From NCBI GenBank assembly GCA_016872645.1, contig VGZH01000028.1, positions 1-61,111 on the forward strand: DNA of 61,111 bases, in the 5' to 3' direction. This document shows positions 25,526 to 34,288 of this stretch, piece after piece. How positions within the stretch are numbered: position 1 is the first letter of the stretch; every line of letters begins with the position of its first letter. The stretch is from Planctomycetota bacterium. Its GTDB lineage: Bacteria; Planctomycetota; Planctomycetia; Planctomycetales; Planctomycetaceae. Position numbers and translations under genes: made by a program. The notes beneath the pieces are model-generated. The model had not been told where the DNA came from, ran no database searches, and saw only the letters and a list, made by a program, of their open reading frames with translations.

Positions 25526-25604
25526 GCGAAAAGGGTTTTGATTGGGCAGCCGCGAGGCGTATCATCCGGCCTCGTTGGCTCGCGTGTGTTGAGGAGACTC
25601 GGCG

Positions 25605-27077
25605 ATGATTCGCACATTCGGTTGCGGTGGTACGACTTCGCTTCCTCGTCGAGCGGTTTTGCAGGCTGGTTCATTGGGGTTGCTGGGGTTATCGAGCGCT
25701 GACGTCGCTGACTGGCGTGCTCACGCGGCGGAGGGGGCGTCGAGCGCGGCGAAGCATCGGGCCGTAATCTTCATCTTTTTGACCGGTGGTCTTTCGCAGC
25801 ATGACTCGTTCGATATGAAGCCGGAGGGGCCGAGCGATTTCAAAGGGGAGTTCAATCCGATTGCGACTCGGACACCGGGGATTCAGATTTGCGAACACAT
25901 GCCGCTGCTGGCTCAGCGAAGCGAGCGGTGGGCGTTGGTCCGATCGCTGACGCACAACAATAACGGGCATGACGCGGCGACCTACATGATGCTGACCGGC
26001 AAGTCGGCCGTACCGCCGACGTACCGAGCAATGGCCCCGCAGTCGATTGACGCACCGTGTATCGCGGCGATCGCGGGAGCAACATCGGTGCGGCGGAACC
26101 ATCTGCCGCCAAGCGTTGTGTTGCCGGAAAAGCTGATTCACTCGAATTCGGGAACGTACTCCGGTCAGTTCGCGGGACTGCTGGGACACAAGCACGAGCC
26201 CTGGTTCATTGAGGCAACCGACAAGCCGCATGCGTATCACTCGTACTCGGGAGCGTTCCCGAAGTATCTCTTCAATCTGCACAAGGGGGAGCCAGCGGAC
26301 AAACTCGATTGGCGATTTTCGGTGCCGAACCTGACTCTGCCCGAAGGGGTGCTCACGCCGCGGTTCCGCGAACGTCGCGACATCTTGGACATCGTCGAGA
26401 AGCAGCAGCGGCACCTCGAAGAGACGGCATCGGTCGGGGGCTATGATCGAGTTCGGCAGTCGGTGATCTCGCTGATGGCAGATTCGAAGGTGCGCGAGGC
26501 GTTCGACGTGCGGAATGCCGATCCGAAGATTCTGGCGCGGTACGGCGATAATTCGTTTGGCTGGTCGCTGCTGATGGCTCGGCGATTGGTCGAAGCGGGA
26601 GTCAACTTGGTGCAAGTGAATCTCGGCAACTTCGGAAGCTGGGATTTGCACGGCAACAACTTTCCGATGCTGAAGAACTTCTTGTTTCCGCCGACGGACC
26701 TTGCGGTGTCTGGGTTGCTGGATGATTTGCAGGAGAGCGGTCTGTTTGACAGCACGCTGGTGATCATGGCGGGTGAGTTCGGCCGGACCCCGCGCATCAG
26801 TCACATCGCTCCCGAAATCTATAAGACTTCCGGTCGCGATCACTGGGGACCGGTGCAGACCGCTTGGTTCGCGGGTGGTGGCGTTCGCGGAGGAACCGTC
26901 ATCGGTGCCTCCGACCGCAGCGGCGCATACCCGACGACCGATCCGCACAAGCCGGAGAATTTCGCCGCGACGATCTATCAGGCTCTCGGCATTCCGCCCG
27001 AAGCGGCTTGGCACGATGCGACCGGGAGACCGTATCCGGTCTACGAGGGGCAGCCGATCGAGCGGCTTTTTGCTTGA
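25605..27077 (+). CDS. DUF1501 protein, third copy without its own cytochrome
   Basis: A 490-residue DUF1501 protein. GAGGAG lies nine bases before the ATG. The Tat-like signal has LPRRAVLQAGSLGLLGLSSA. Blocks: AVIFIFLTGGLSQHDSFDMK, CEHMPLLAQRSERWALVRSL, VIMAGEFGRTPRISH, SGRDHWGPVQTAWFAGGGVR and a C-terminus ending YEGQPIERLFA. It differs more from the first two copies than they do from each other, for example FLTGGLSQHD for FxxGGVSHVD. No PSCyt1 gene follows; dnaE comes next after 84 bases. Confidence 0.9.
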   Translation: MIRTFGCGGTTSLPRRAVLQAGSLGLLGLSSADVADWRAHAAEGASSAAKHRAVIFIFLTGGLSQHDSFDMKPEGPSDFKGEFNPIATRTPGIQICEHMPLLAQRSERWALVRSLTHNNNGHDAATYMMLTGKSAVPPTYRAMAPQSIDAPCIAAIAGATSVRRNHLPPSVVLPEKLIHSNSGTYSGQFAGLLGHKHEPWFIEATDKPHAYHSYSGAFPKYLFNLHKGEPADKLDWRFSVPNLTLPEGVLTPRFRERRDILDIVEKQQRHLEETASVGGYDRVRQSVISLMADSKVREAFDVRNADPKILARYGDNSFGWSLLMARRLVEAGVNLVQVNLGNFGSWDLHGNNFPMLKNFLFPPTDLAVSGLLDDLQESGLFDSTLVIMAGEFGRTPRISHIAPEIYKTSGRDHWGPVQTAWFAGGGVRGGTVIGASDRSGAYPTTDPHKPENFAATIYQALGIPPEAAWHDATGRPYPVYEGQPIERLFA

Positions 27078-27161
27078 CGTGCGACTTGGTTCGCGACGAA
27101 CTAAACTCCCGGCCAACCCCGCCCGCTCGTCGGACGGATGATTTCTTGGAGGGAGCCGCTC

Positions 27162-30100
27162 ATGAATGTGCCGCGTCCGTTTGTTCATCTGCATTGTCAT
27201 TCGCAGTTTTCGATGCTCGATGGAGCGAATCGACTGCCGGACCTCGTGGCCAAGGTGAAGGCCGAGGGGATGAACTCGATCGCGATTACCGATCACGGAA
27301 ATCTGTGCGGGGCGTTTGAGTTCTACAACCTGTGCAAAGACGAGGGGATCAAGCCGATCGTCGGGTATGAGGCGTATATCGCTCCGGGGAATCGTCGCGA
27401 TCGTGGGGCGACGAAGATGAAGGAGGCCAGCTTTCATCTCACGCTGCTGGCGATGAATCGGACGGGGTATTTCAACCTCGTGAAGCTGGCATCGAAGGCG
27501 TTTCTCGAAGGGTTTTATTATCGGCCGCGCATCGACAAGGAGATTCTGAAGGCTCACAGCGAGGGTCTGATTTGCTTGAGCGGCTGCGCGGCTTCGGAGC
27601 TGTCGCATTATTTGCTCGGCGAGCGGATGGATGATGCGAAGAAGCTGATCGAGTGGTACATCAGCGTCTTCGGCGATCGCTTCTACATGGAGATTCAGAA
27701 CGCAGGCCTCGACATCCAGCGGCAGTGCATGGAGCCGACGGTGGATCTCGCGAGGCAGTACGGGCTGCCGCTCGTCGCGACGAACGATGCCCACTATCTC
27801 AACAAGGAAGATTCCTCCGCTCACGACGTGTTGCTCTGCGTGAGCACTCGCACGACGGTCAACGACGAGAAGCGGATGCGGATGGGGTGCGATCAGTTTT
27901 ACGTCCGCACGCCCGAGGAGATGTACGCGGCGTTTCCGGGCTTCGAGGAAGCGGTCAAGCAATCGCAGCTCATCGCCGACCGTGTGGACATCGAACTTGA
28001 AGAATCACCGAAGCACTACCCGAAGTTCTCGGCACCGGACAACCTGACCGACACTCAGTATTTGCGAAAACTGTGCGAAGAGCGGCTGCCGTGGCGATAT
28101 GGCGACAACGTTACCGACGAGATTCGGGCGCGGCTCGATTTGGAACTCGCCACGATCGAGAAGATGGGATACTCGAGCTACTTCCTGATCGTGTGGGACT
28201 TTGTGCGATTTGCCGAAGAGAATGACATCCCGTGCGGTGCCCGCGGTTCCGCGTGCGGAGCGATCGTCGCGTACCTGCTCGGCCTGAGCCACGTTTGCCC
28301 GCTGGAGTACGACTTGCTGTTCGAGCGGTTCCTCGACGCCAGCCGTACCGAGCCGCCTGATATCGACATCGACTTCTGCCGCGACGGTCGGCAGAAAGTC
28401 ATCGACTACACGAAGGCCAAGTACGGCATCGACAACGTCTGCCAGATCGGGACGTTCGGTACGCTCAAGGCGAAGCTCGCGATCCGCGACGTCGGCCGAG
28501 CACTCGGGATTCCGCTGGCTCGCGTCGATCAGATCGCGAAGTCGGTCCCCGACGAAATCAACATCAAGCTCAAGGACGCGATCGAGCAATCGCCCGACCT
28601 GAAAGAAGCCTACGGCTCCGATCCCGAGATCAAAAAGCTGCTCGACATTGCTCAGAAGCTGGAGGGGCTGACCCGCAACGTCGGCACGCACGCGGCGGGT
28701 GTCGTCGTCAGCGACGCTCCGATCGACAACTACATCCCGCTGCAAACCATCACGGGCAAAGAAGACGTCATCACGCAATGGGACGGCCCGCACGTTGAGA
28801 AGGCCGGCCTGCTCAAGATGGACTTCCTCGGCCTCCGCAATCTCACGATCCTGCACAAGTCGGTGAAGAACGTGAAAAAACATCGCGGCGTTGACATCAA
28901 TCCGATCAAGCTGCCGCTCGACGACGAGCAGACGTTCGCACTCTTGCAGCGCGGCGAAACGAAAGGAGTGTTCCAATTTGAATCCGGCGGCATCCGTGAT
29001 CTGCTGACGAAAATGCGCCCCGACAAATTCGCTGACATCATCGCGACCTCCGCCTTGTACCGCCCCGGTCCACTTGAAGGGGGCATGGTCATGGACTACG
29101 TCGATGTGAAGCACGGCCGCAAGCCGCCAGCGAAGGTCCATCCGCTGGTTGATGTCGTTCTTGAAGAAACCTACGGGGTAATGGTTTATCAAGAACAGGT
29201 GATGCGAATTCTCAACCGAGTCGGCGGCATCGAACTAGCCGACGCCTACAAGTGCATCAAGGCGATCAGCAAGAAAAAAGAAAAGATCATAGCCGGCTAT
29301 TACGACGCCTACGTCAAGGGAGCCGTCGAACGTGGCGTCGATCAGCAAGTCGCCATCGACCTGTTTGAACTCATCAAGAAGTTCGCCGGCTACGGCTTCA
29401 ACAAGAGCCATTCGACCGCCTACGGAGCTGTTTCGTATCAGACGGCGTACCTCAAGGCCCACTACCCCGCCGAGTTCATGGCCGCGCTGCTGACCTGCGG
29501 CATGGAGGACTCCGACCGGATCGCGGAACACACCGACGACGCGCGCCGCATGGGGATCAAGATCGTTCCCCCGGACATCAACACGTCCGACACCGAGTTC
29601 GCCGTCGTTGATGAAGGCCGAGTCAGTTTCGGCATGGCTGCTATTAAAGGCGTGGGCGAATCGGCCGTCCAGGCGATCGTCGCCGAACGCACCGCGAACG
29701 GCCTGTTTAAGGACATCTTCGACCTCGCCGAGCGAGTCGATCCGAAGGTCATGCAAAAGGCAGTGCTCGAAATCCTGATCAAAGCGGGAGCGCTCGATTC
29801 GCTCGGCCCCAACCGAGCACAGCATCTCGCCGCCGTGGAACGAGCCATCACCGGAGCCGCCTCGCGCCAGAAGGACAAAGCCCGCGGCCAGAAGTCCCTC
29901 TTCGGCGGCGATGACGATGCCGCCTCGAACGAGCCAACTTCACAAGCAGGCGGCTCGCTGCCGGAAGCTCCCGATTGGACGCACTCGCAAAAGTTATCGG
30001 CCGAGAAAGAAGTGCTCGGCTTCTTCCTCACCAGCCACCCGCTGACGCAGTTTAGTGACAAGCTCTCGAAGCATACGACTCACGACCTCAAACAGATCGG

Positions 30101-30707
30101 CGATTTGGAAAAGGGAACCGAATTGCTTGTCGCCGGCATGATTGGCAGCATCAAGAAGGCTCAAACCAAAAAGCCCAGTCGTAATGGACACACGAAGTAT
30201 GTGAACTTCGACCTCGAAGACTCGACCGGAATTGCACGCTGCATCATGTGGCCTGAAGATTACGCGCGGCTCGGAGAAAAAGTGCAGCCCGAAGCAATTG
30301 TCTTCCTCAAAGCTTCAATCGATCGTCGTGAGGGGGCGCGCGAAGCAAACCTGATCGTCAATCAACTCTTCACTGTTGAGGAGGCCGACAAGAACTTCAC
30401 GACGCAGCTCGCGATCAACTTCAAACGGGGCCTGCACGGCGAACGCGAGATGACTCGCACCAAACAAATCCTCGAAAGCCACCCCGGAAAAACCGACGTG
30501 GTCCTGATCGTCGACACTCCCGACCAGAACGATCCGTCGCAACATTTTCGCTTTGTCCTGAGCACTCCCAGCCAACTCAAAGTGAGCTGCAATGCCGACC
30601 TCCAATCGTCGCTCAACGAAGTCCTCGGCCGCGACCACATCCAACTCATCGCCCCGCCGAAAGAGACCCGGATGCGCAGCATGGGGAGCGCGTCGATTGG
30701 ACGATGA
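27162..30707 (+). CDS. dnaE: DNA polymerase III subunit alpha
   Basis: The replicative polymerase, 1181 residues, normal length for DnaE1. Domains in order: PHP domain (HLHCHSQFSMLDG, AITDHGNLCG), palm with the catalytic PPDIDIDFCRDGR near residue 400, fingers (GVFQFESGGIRDLL, YRPGPLEGGMV, VMVYQEQVMRI), helix-hairpin-helix (GAIKGVGES-like IKGVGESAVQAI), and a C-terminal OB fold (LLVAGMIGSIKKAQTKKPS). ATG at 27162 is preferred to ATG 27138 because GGAGGGAG lies eight bases upstream and the PHP strand then starts at once. It is followed by a minus-strand gene. Confidence 0.96.
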   Translation: MNVPRPFVHLHCHSQFSMLDGANRLPDLVAKVKAEGMNSIAITDHGNLCGAFEFYNLCKDEGIKPIVGYEAYIAPGNRRDRGATKMKEASFHLTLLAMNRTGYFNLVKLASKAFLEGFYYRPRIDKEILKAHSEGLICLSGCAASELSHYLLGERMDDAKKLIEWYISVFGDRFYMEIQNAGLDIQRQCMEPTVDLARQYGLPLVATNDAHYLNKEDSSAHDVLLCVSTRTTVNDEKRMRMGCDQFYVRTPEEMYAAFPGFEEAVKQSQLIADRVDIELEESPKHYPKFSAPDNLTDTQYLRKLCEERLPWRYGDNVTDEIRARLDLELATIEKMGYSSYFLIVWDFVRFAEENDIPCGARGSACGAIVAYLLGLSHVCPLEYDLLFERFLDASRTEPPDIDIDFCRDGRQKVIDYTKAKYGIDNVCQIGTFGTLKAKLAIRDVGRALGIPLARVDQIAKSVPDEINIKLKDAIEQSPDLKEAYGSDPEIKKLLDIAQKLEGLTRNVGTHAAGVVVSDAPIDNYIPLQTITGKEDVITQWDGPHVEKAGLLKMDFLGLRNLTILHKSVKNVKKHRGVDINPIKLPLDDEQTFALLQRGETKGVFQFESGGIRDLLTKMRPDKFADIIATSALYRPGPLEGGMVMDYVDVKHGRKPPAKVHPLVDVVLEETYGVMVYQEQVMRILNRVGGIELADAYKCIKAISKKKEKIIAGYYDAYVKGAVERGVDQQVAIDLFELIKKFAGYGFNKSHSTAYGAVSYQTAYLKAHYPAEFMAALLTCGMEDSDRIAEHTDDARRMGIKIVPPDINTSDTEFAVVDEGRVSFGMAAIKGVGESAVQAIVAERTANGLFKDIFDLAERVDPKVMQKAVLEILIKAGALDSLGPNRAQHLAAVERAITGAASRQKDKARGQKSLFGGDDDAASNEPTSQAGGSLPEAPDWTHSQKLSAEKEVLGFFLTSHPLTQFSDKLSKHTTHDLKQIGDLEKGTELLVAGMIGSIKKAQTKKPSRNGHTKYVNFDLEDSTGIARCIMWPEDYARLGEKVQPEAIVFLKASIDRREGAREANLIVNQLFTVEEADKNFTTQLAINFKRGLHGEREMTRTKQILESHPGKTDVVLIVDTPDQNDPSQHFRFVLSTPSQLKVSCNADLQSSLNEVLGRDHIQLIAPPKETRMRSMGSASIGR

Positions 30708-30774
30708 TTTGCACGACGAATGGGAGCTTCGCGTTTTTGGAAACTTCAACATGGCCACGGCTAAGGAGCGGCGA

Positions 30775-31770
30775 TCATAAAGGCTCACGCGCCCTCTCAA
30801 GGAGCTTCCACTGTTCGTCAGTCAGCCCGGATACATCCACCGCCACCGGTTCTGCGCGAAACGAACCGCATTGGAGCCGCTCCAGAAGATTCACGACTCG
30901 CGCCGTCACCAACAACCCAGTGTTGAAGTCGCTACCGTCCCATTCCGAAATATCCACGCACGGACCGGGGAGCGGATCTGCTTCCTGGATGCGCATTTTC
31001 TTCTTTTCCATTTCTGTTGCTTCAGTCCCAAGCAACCATATTTGGTCACACTTTGGGCAGACGAACGAAAAATCCCGTTCATTCAACTTGTGCCGGCCAC
31101 AGATAGGGCACAAAAGCGGTGCAAATCCGCAGTATTCGCAGCGGTTAGCTTCATCGGGGACAATGATCGCCGGGCCATACGGGGAACACTTCCCATCGAT
31201 CATCACGATCTCGTCGTCGTCGAGCCATTCCGGCTCAGCTTCACCGATCCGCTCCGGCGCAACTCTTGAAACGACCAATCCTGTTAAGCCCTCCTGCTTG
31301 AAGGCCTCCCAAAGTGGACGTCCGATGAAATGATATCCCGTCTCCCAACAATAAATCAGTCCGTCGCGAAGCATATCGTCAGGGCCATCAAAGTCATCGG
31401 GATCACTGGACCGCCACTGAACAACCACGTTGTCGAGTTGTTGTGTCATGAAATGTGGGATGTCGGGATACACAAAACATCGCGAATCCGATATCTGCGG
31501 CATTCGCTTGTCATAACTGATGACATTGACCTCTAGTCTGCGCTTAGAGTCAAACACGCATTTGGCGTGAGTCCCATCTTCCAGATATGTGTTGGGATCG
31601 GGATGGTCCCAGTCCACGACGAAAAAGTATCCGAGTTTTCTATCGCTGTTTTTCTCGCGGAGACGAGAAGTGATCCTCCCTTTTGGCAATTTCTGCATCA
31701 AGAGTCCCTCAATTGTCATGCGTACCATGAAACGCTTGGTAATTGAGACGCAGCAATTGGGCCACGCCAT
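30775..31770 (-). CDS. Hypothetical protein with a triple CxxC zinc-ribbon-like segment
   Basis: A 331-residue protein that I do not recognise. It has three CxxC pairs at C211/C214, C221/C224 and C238/C241 (CEYCG, CPICG, CPKC), which should bind one or two zinc ions. The N-terminal 200 residues are mixed alpha/beta and acidic with many Trp/Asp, the type seen in small accessory or immunity-like proteins, but this is only an impression. AGGTG lies shortly before the ATG at 31770. Codon use is visibly more A/T-rich than in dnaE and tyrS beside it, which suggests transfer. It lies in the inserted block described at 31798-32256. Confidence 0.65.
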   Translation of the reverse strand: MAWPNCCVSITKRFMVRMTIEGLLMQKLPKGRITSRLREKNSDRKLGYFFVVDWDHPDPNTYLEDGTHAKCVFDSKRRLEVNVISYDKRMPQISDSRCFVYPDIPHFMTQQLDNVVVQWRSSDPDDFDGPDDMLRDGLIYCWETGYHFIGRPLWEAFKQEGLTGLVVSRVAPERIGEAEPEWLDDDEIVMIDGKCSPYGPAIIVPDEANRCEYCGFAPLLCPICGRHKLNERDFSFVCPKCDQIWLLGTEATEMEKKKMRIQEADPLPGPCVDISEWDGSDFNTGLLVTARVVNLLERLQCGSFRAEPVAVDVSGLTDEQWKLLERAREPL

Positions 31771-31797
31771 TGAAACACCTGTTAGATCATGACGACC

Positions 31798-32256
31798 TCA
31801 TCGCAAGTTCTGGATTTCGTTTTCGAGTTCGACTTCCAGGATGTACCGCATAATTCCCAAAACATCTCCGCCACTTCGGAACCCATTTAATGCAGCCATT
31901 AGGGATGCTTTGGCATTTTCCAATTCATTAGGTTTGGACCAGCCACGGCTTTCGTGGTTGTCCACCGCAATTTGAAAGTCCTGATATGCTTGCTGCCATA
32001 AAGGGGCGTTCGGATCGCCAGCCAATGTCAGATCGGTGACAACCATGTTAGTGAGCATTGCAAACATCGCCATTTTCCCAGCAAAATTTGCGTTGTCCTT
32101 CAACTCGTTGATAACCCCACGGTTTCCTTTGATTGCTTCCCAGATTTGATTCATCCTTGGCTGATAAATCTCACGAAATTTTTCGACCGCCGATTTGCTG
32201 GTGATCTTCGCCACCACATCTGCCAGCTTAGCATTGCCCACATTGATGCCGAGCTT
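31798..32256 (-). pseudogene. C-terminal fragment of an unidentified gene, truncated at an insertion junction
   Basis: The frame upstream of the TAG reads as a helical protein (KLADVVAKITSKSAVEKFRE, MNQIWEAIKGNRGVINEL, MAMFAMLTNMVVTDLTL) and ends EVELENEIQNLR. The open frame continues to 32628, but from about 32257 onward it lies exactly antisense to a recognisable conserved gene, so the true N-terminus is probably missing. An internal ATG at 32154 would give 118 residues. Family not recognised. With 30775-31770 it forms a two-gene, A/T-richer block. Confidence 0.5.
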
Positions 32257-32880
32257 GGCGGCGAGACCGGGATTTCGTCGGTCGAATTGCTGGAAGGGGA
32301 CGCCCTGATGCAGGCGGCGAAAAGCGGTCGCTGGTCGCGCGAGCTTGCTGATGCCGCGATGCAGGCCGAGCGGACACTGAACGAACCGTTCCGCGGCTTG
32401 GGCAAGAATCTTGGCAAGGGGGACATCCCGACCGAGCCGTCCCATGGGGTGTTGTTGACGTATCGCGATGGATTGCGCGGGACGGTGCTGAAATACGGGA
32501 GCAGCTCCAATCGCTGGAACTTCGCGTGTCGGTTGAAGGGGGAGCCGCAAATCCAGGCGACGGCGATGTTCAACGGGCCGTGGGGGAATCGAAACCTGTT
32601 CAAGGCGCTGTCGCACTCGGTACAGCATTTCTTCCGATTGGGTCGTGCGCCGTATCCGATCGAGCGGACGTTGCTGGTCAGTGGGGTGCTCGACGCGGCG
32701 ATGTGGTCACACGAGCTCAAGGGCTGCCGAATCCACACTCCGAATTTGGAATGGTCATACTCTCCGACCGACTTCTCGGCGTTCCGTGAGACCGGAGCCA
32801 GTTGGCAGGTACTGACTCGTGACACTCCCGAAGAGAAGGGTTTTGAGCCGGGGGACGAGGACCTCATGAAGCCGCGCTGA
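32251..32880 (+). pseudogene. C-terminal half of a conserved planctomycetal protein, N-terminus lost
   Basis: From about 32257 the frame follows a planctomycetal family I recognise by sequence: GGETGISSVELLEGDAL, LLTYRDGLRGTVLKYGSS, FACRLKGEP, FRLGRAPYPIERTLLVSGVL and HTPNLEWSY. In the family these blocks form the second half of proteins of roughly 350 residues; the first half should come before GGETG but is absent. Upstream sequence is the foreign block on the other strand. Frame is open further up to 32146, but residues before 32257 do not fit. About 210 codons remain, with no start of their own. Confidence 0.7.
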
Positions 32881-32978
32881 CGATGCTAGCGAGCGCGTGC
32901 GACCGCTGCTATACCCCGCCTTCCAAACTCGACGGCCCGCGTGGGCCGTTTCATGACCGTGGTGGTGCGGACTGAACG

Positions 32979-34202
32979 ATGCCTTTTCCCCCTATTGACG
33001 AACAACTCGCGATCATTCGCCGCGGTGTCGAGAAGATCGTTCCTGAGAACGAACTCGCCGCGAAGCTGACCAAGAGTCGCGACACGAACACGCCTTTGCG
33101 CGTCAAATACGGAATTGATCCCACCGGCATTGATGTGCATCTGGGGCACACGGTCCCGTTGCGAAAGATTCGGCAGTTCCAAGAGCTGGGCCATCAGGCG
33201 GTCATCATCATCGGCAACTACACGGCGCTGGTCGGCGATCCCAGCGGTCGCGATCACGCACGGGCCAAGCGGTTGACGGCGGATGAAGTCGAGGCGAACG
33301 CTCAGGATTACCTCGCTCAAGTTGGCAAGGTCATCGACCTCTCGAAAGCCGAAGTCCACCGCAACGGTGACTGGTTCGCGAAGATGTCGTTCGCGGACAT
33401 CTTGCATCTGTGCGGCAAAGTCACGATCGCGCAGTTGCTGACACGCGACGATTTCGCCAAGCGGATGGCGGCCGAATCTCCGATCTTTTTGCACGAGTGC
33501 TTGTACCCGATCATGCAGGCATGGGATTCGGTGGTTATCAAGTCGGACATTGAGCTTGGCGGGACCGAGCAGCTTTACAGCTTCATGTTGGCTCGCGACC
33601 TGCAAGCGGACGCGAAGATTTCTCAGCAGATCGGCGTGATGTCGCCGATCCTCGTCGGCCTCGACGGCGTGCGGCGCATGGGCAAGAGCCTTGGTAACTA
33701 CATCGGCATCTCTGAGTCGCCGTTCGACATGATGAAGAAGTTCATGCAGGTGCCGGACGGCGTGATGCGAATGTACTTCGAGTTGCTGACGGACATCCCG
33801 TTGGGCGAGATCGACACGCTCATGGCCGGTCATCCGAAGACTGCGAAGACCACTCTGGCTTGCGCTGTGATCGGCCAATATCACTCGGCGGCCGAAGCCG
33901 ATGCTGCCGCCAATCGCTGGCAGCAGGAAGTTGGCGAGGGGGCGTTGCCGACAGACATTCCAACCGTGAAACTGTCGCGATCAAAGCTTGTGGAAAACAA
34001 AGCTCAAGCTGCGCGGCTACTCGTGGACACTGGTCTCGTATCGACAACCAGCGAAGCGCGCCGGGCGATTGCTCAAGGTGGAGCGTATTTCGGCGAGAGC
34101 AAAACACGGCTTGAAACTCACGACCAACTGATAACCGTCGAAACAGGTTTGCTGCTGTTTGTCGGCAAGAAGAAGTTCTGCCGCGTGGAATTGCTCGATT
34201 GA
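32979..34202 (+). CDS. tyrS: Tyrosyl-tRNA synthetase
   Basis: A 407-residue class I aminoacyl-tRNA synthetase of the longer bacterial TyrRZ type. Motifs: YGIDPTGIDVHLGHTVP with the HIGH-type HLGH at 54-57; GNYTALVGDPSGRD; GGTEQLYSFMLARDLQ; and the KMSKS-type loop, which reads RRMGKSLGNYIG (234-237 MGKS), with Gly replacing the usual first Ser. An S4 RNA-binding domain closes the protein (DTGLVSTTSEARRAIAQGG). It acts in the cytoplasm, charging tRNA-Tyr. A dispersed repeat starts eight bases after the stop. Confidence 0.95.
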   Translation: MPFPPIDEQLAIIRRGVEKIVPENELAAKLTKSRDTNTPLRVKYGIDPTGIDVHLGHTVPLRKIRQFQELGHQAVIIIGNYTALVGDPSGRDHARAKRLTADEVEANAQDYLAQVGKVIDLSKAEVHRNGDWFAKMSFADILHLCGKVTIAQLLTRDDFAKRMAAESPIFLHECLYPIMQAWDSVVIKSDIELGGTEQLYSFMLARDLQADAKISQQIGVMSPILVGLDGVRRMGKSLGNYIGISESPFDMMKKFMQVPDGVMRMYFELLTDIPLGEIDTLMAGHPKTAKTTLACAVIGQYHSAAEADAAANRWQQEVGEGALPTDIPTVKLSRSKLVENKAQAARLLVDTGLVSTTSEARRAIAQGGAYFGESKTRLETHDQLITVETGLLLFVGKKKFCRVELLD

Positions 34203-34210
34203 CGCGTCTT

Positions 34211-34281
34211 CTCAGTGTCCTCTGTGGTGAATTATTTTGGCACCATAGAGACACAGAGAGCACAGAGGTTAAACACAGAGG
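34211..34281. repeat. CTCTGTG/CACAGAG dispersed repeat
   Basis: CTCTGTGGTG (34220-34229) pairs with CACCATAGAG (34241-34250) with one mismatch, and CACAGAG or near copies recur up to 34280 (ACACAGAGAGCACAGAGG, AAACACAGAGG). This 'ctctgtggtga...cacagagacacagag' sequence is a type I know to be scattered in many bacterial genomes. It fills the tyrS-oxidoreductase gap. Confidence 0.65.
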
Positions 34282-34288
34282 AAAACTC

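Noticed and set aside
25689-27962. Very long open frame on the minus strand (757 codons), opposite DUF1501 and dnaE
   Set aside because: It is antisense to two well recognised genes, is very rich in Arg and His, and has no domain. It is a codon-bias shadow of G+C-rich coding sequence.
28005-29192. Long minus-strand frame opposite dnaE
   Set aside because: Antisense to conserved polymerase motifs and without recognisable sequence.
30775-31770. Assignment of the zinc-ribbon protein to the myxobacterial double-CxxCG family
   Set aside because: It has three CxxC pairs far from the N-terminus and no other shared pattern, so it stays a hypothetical protein.
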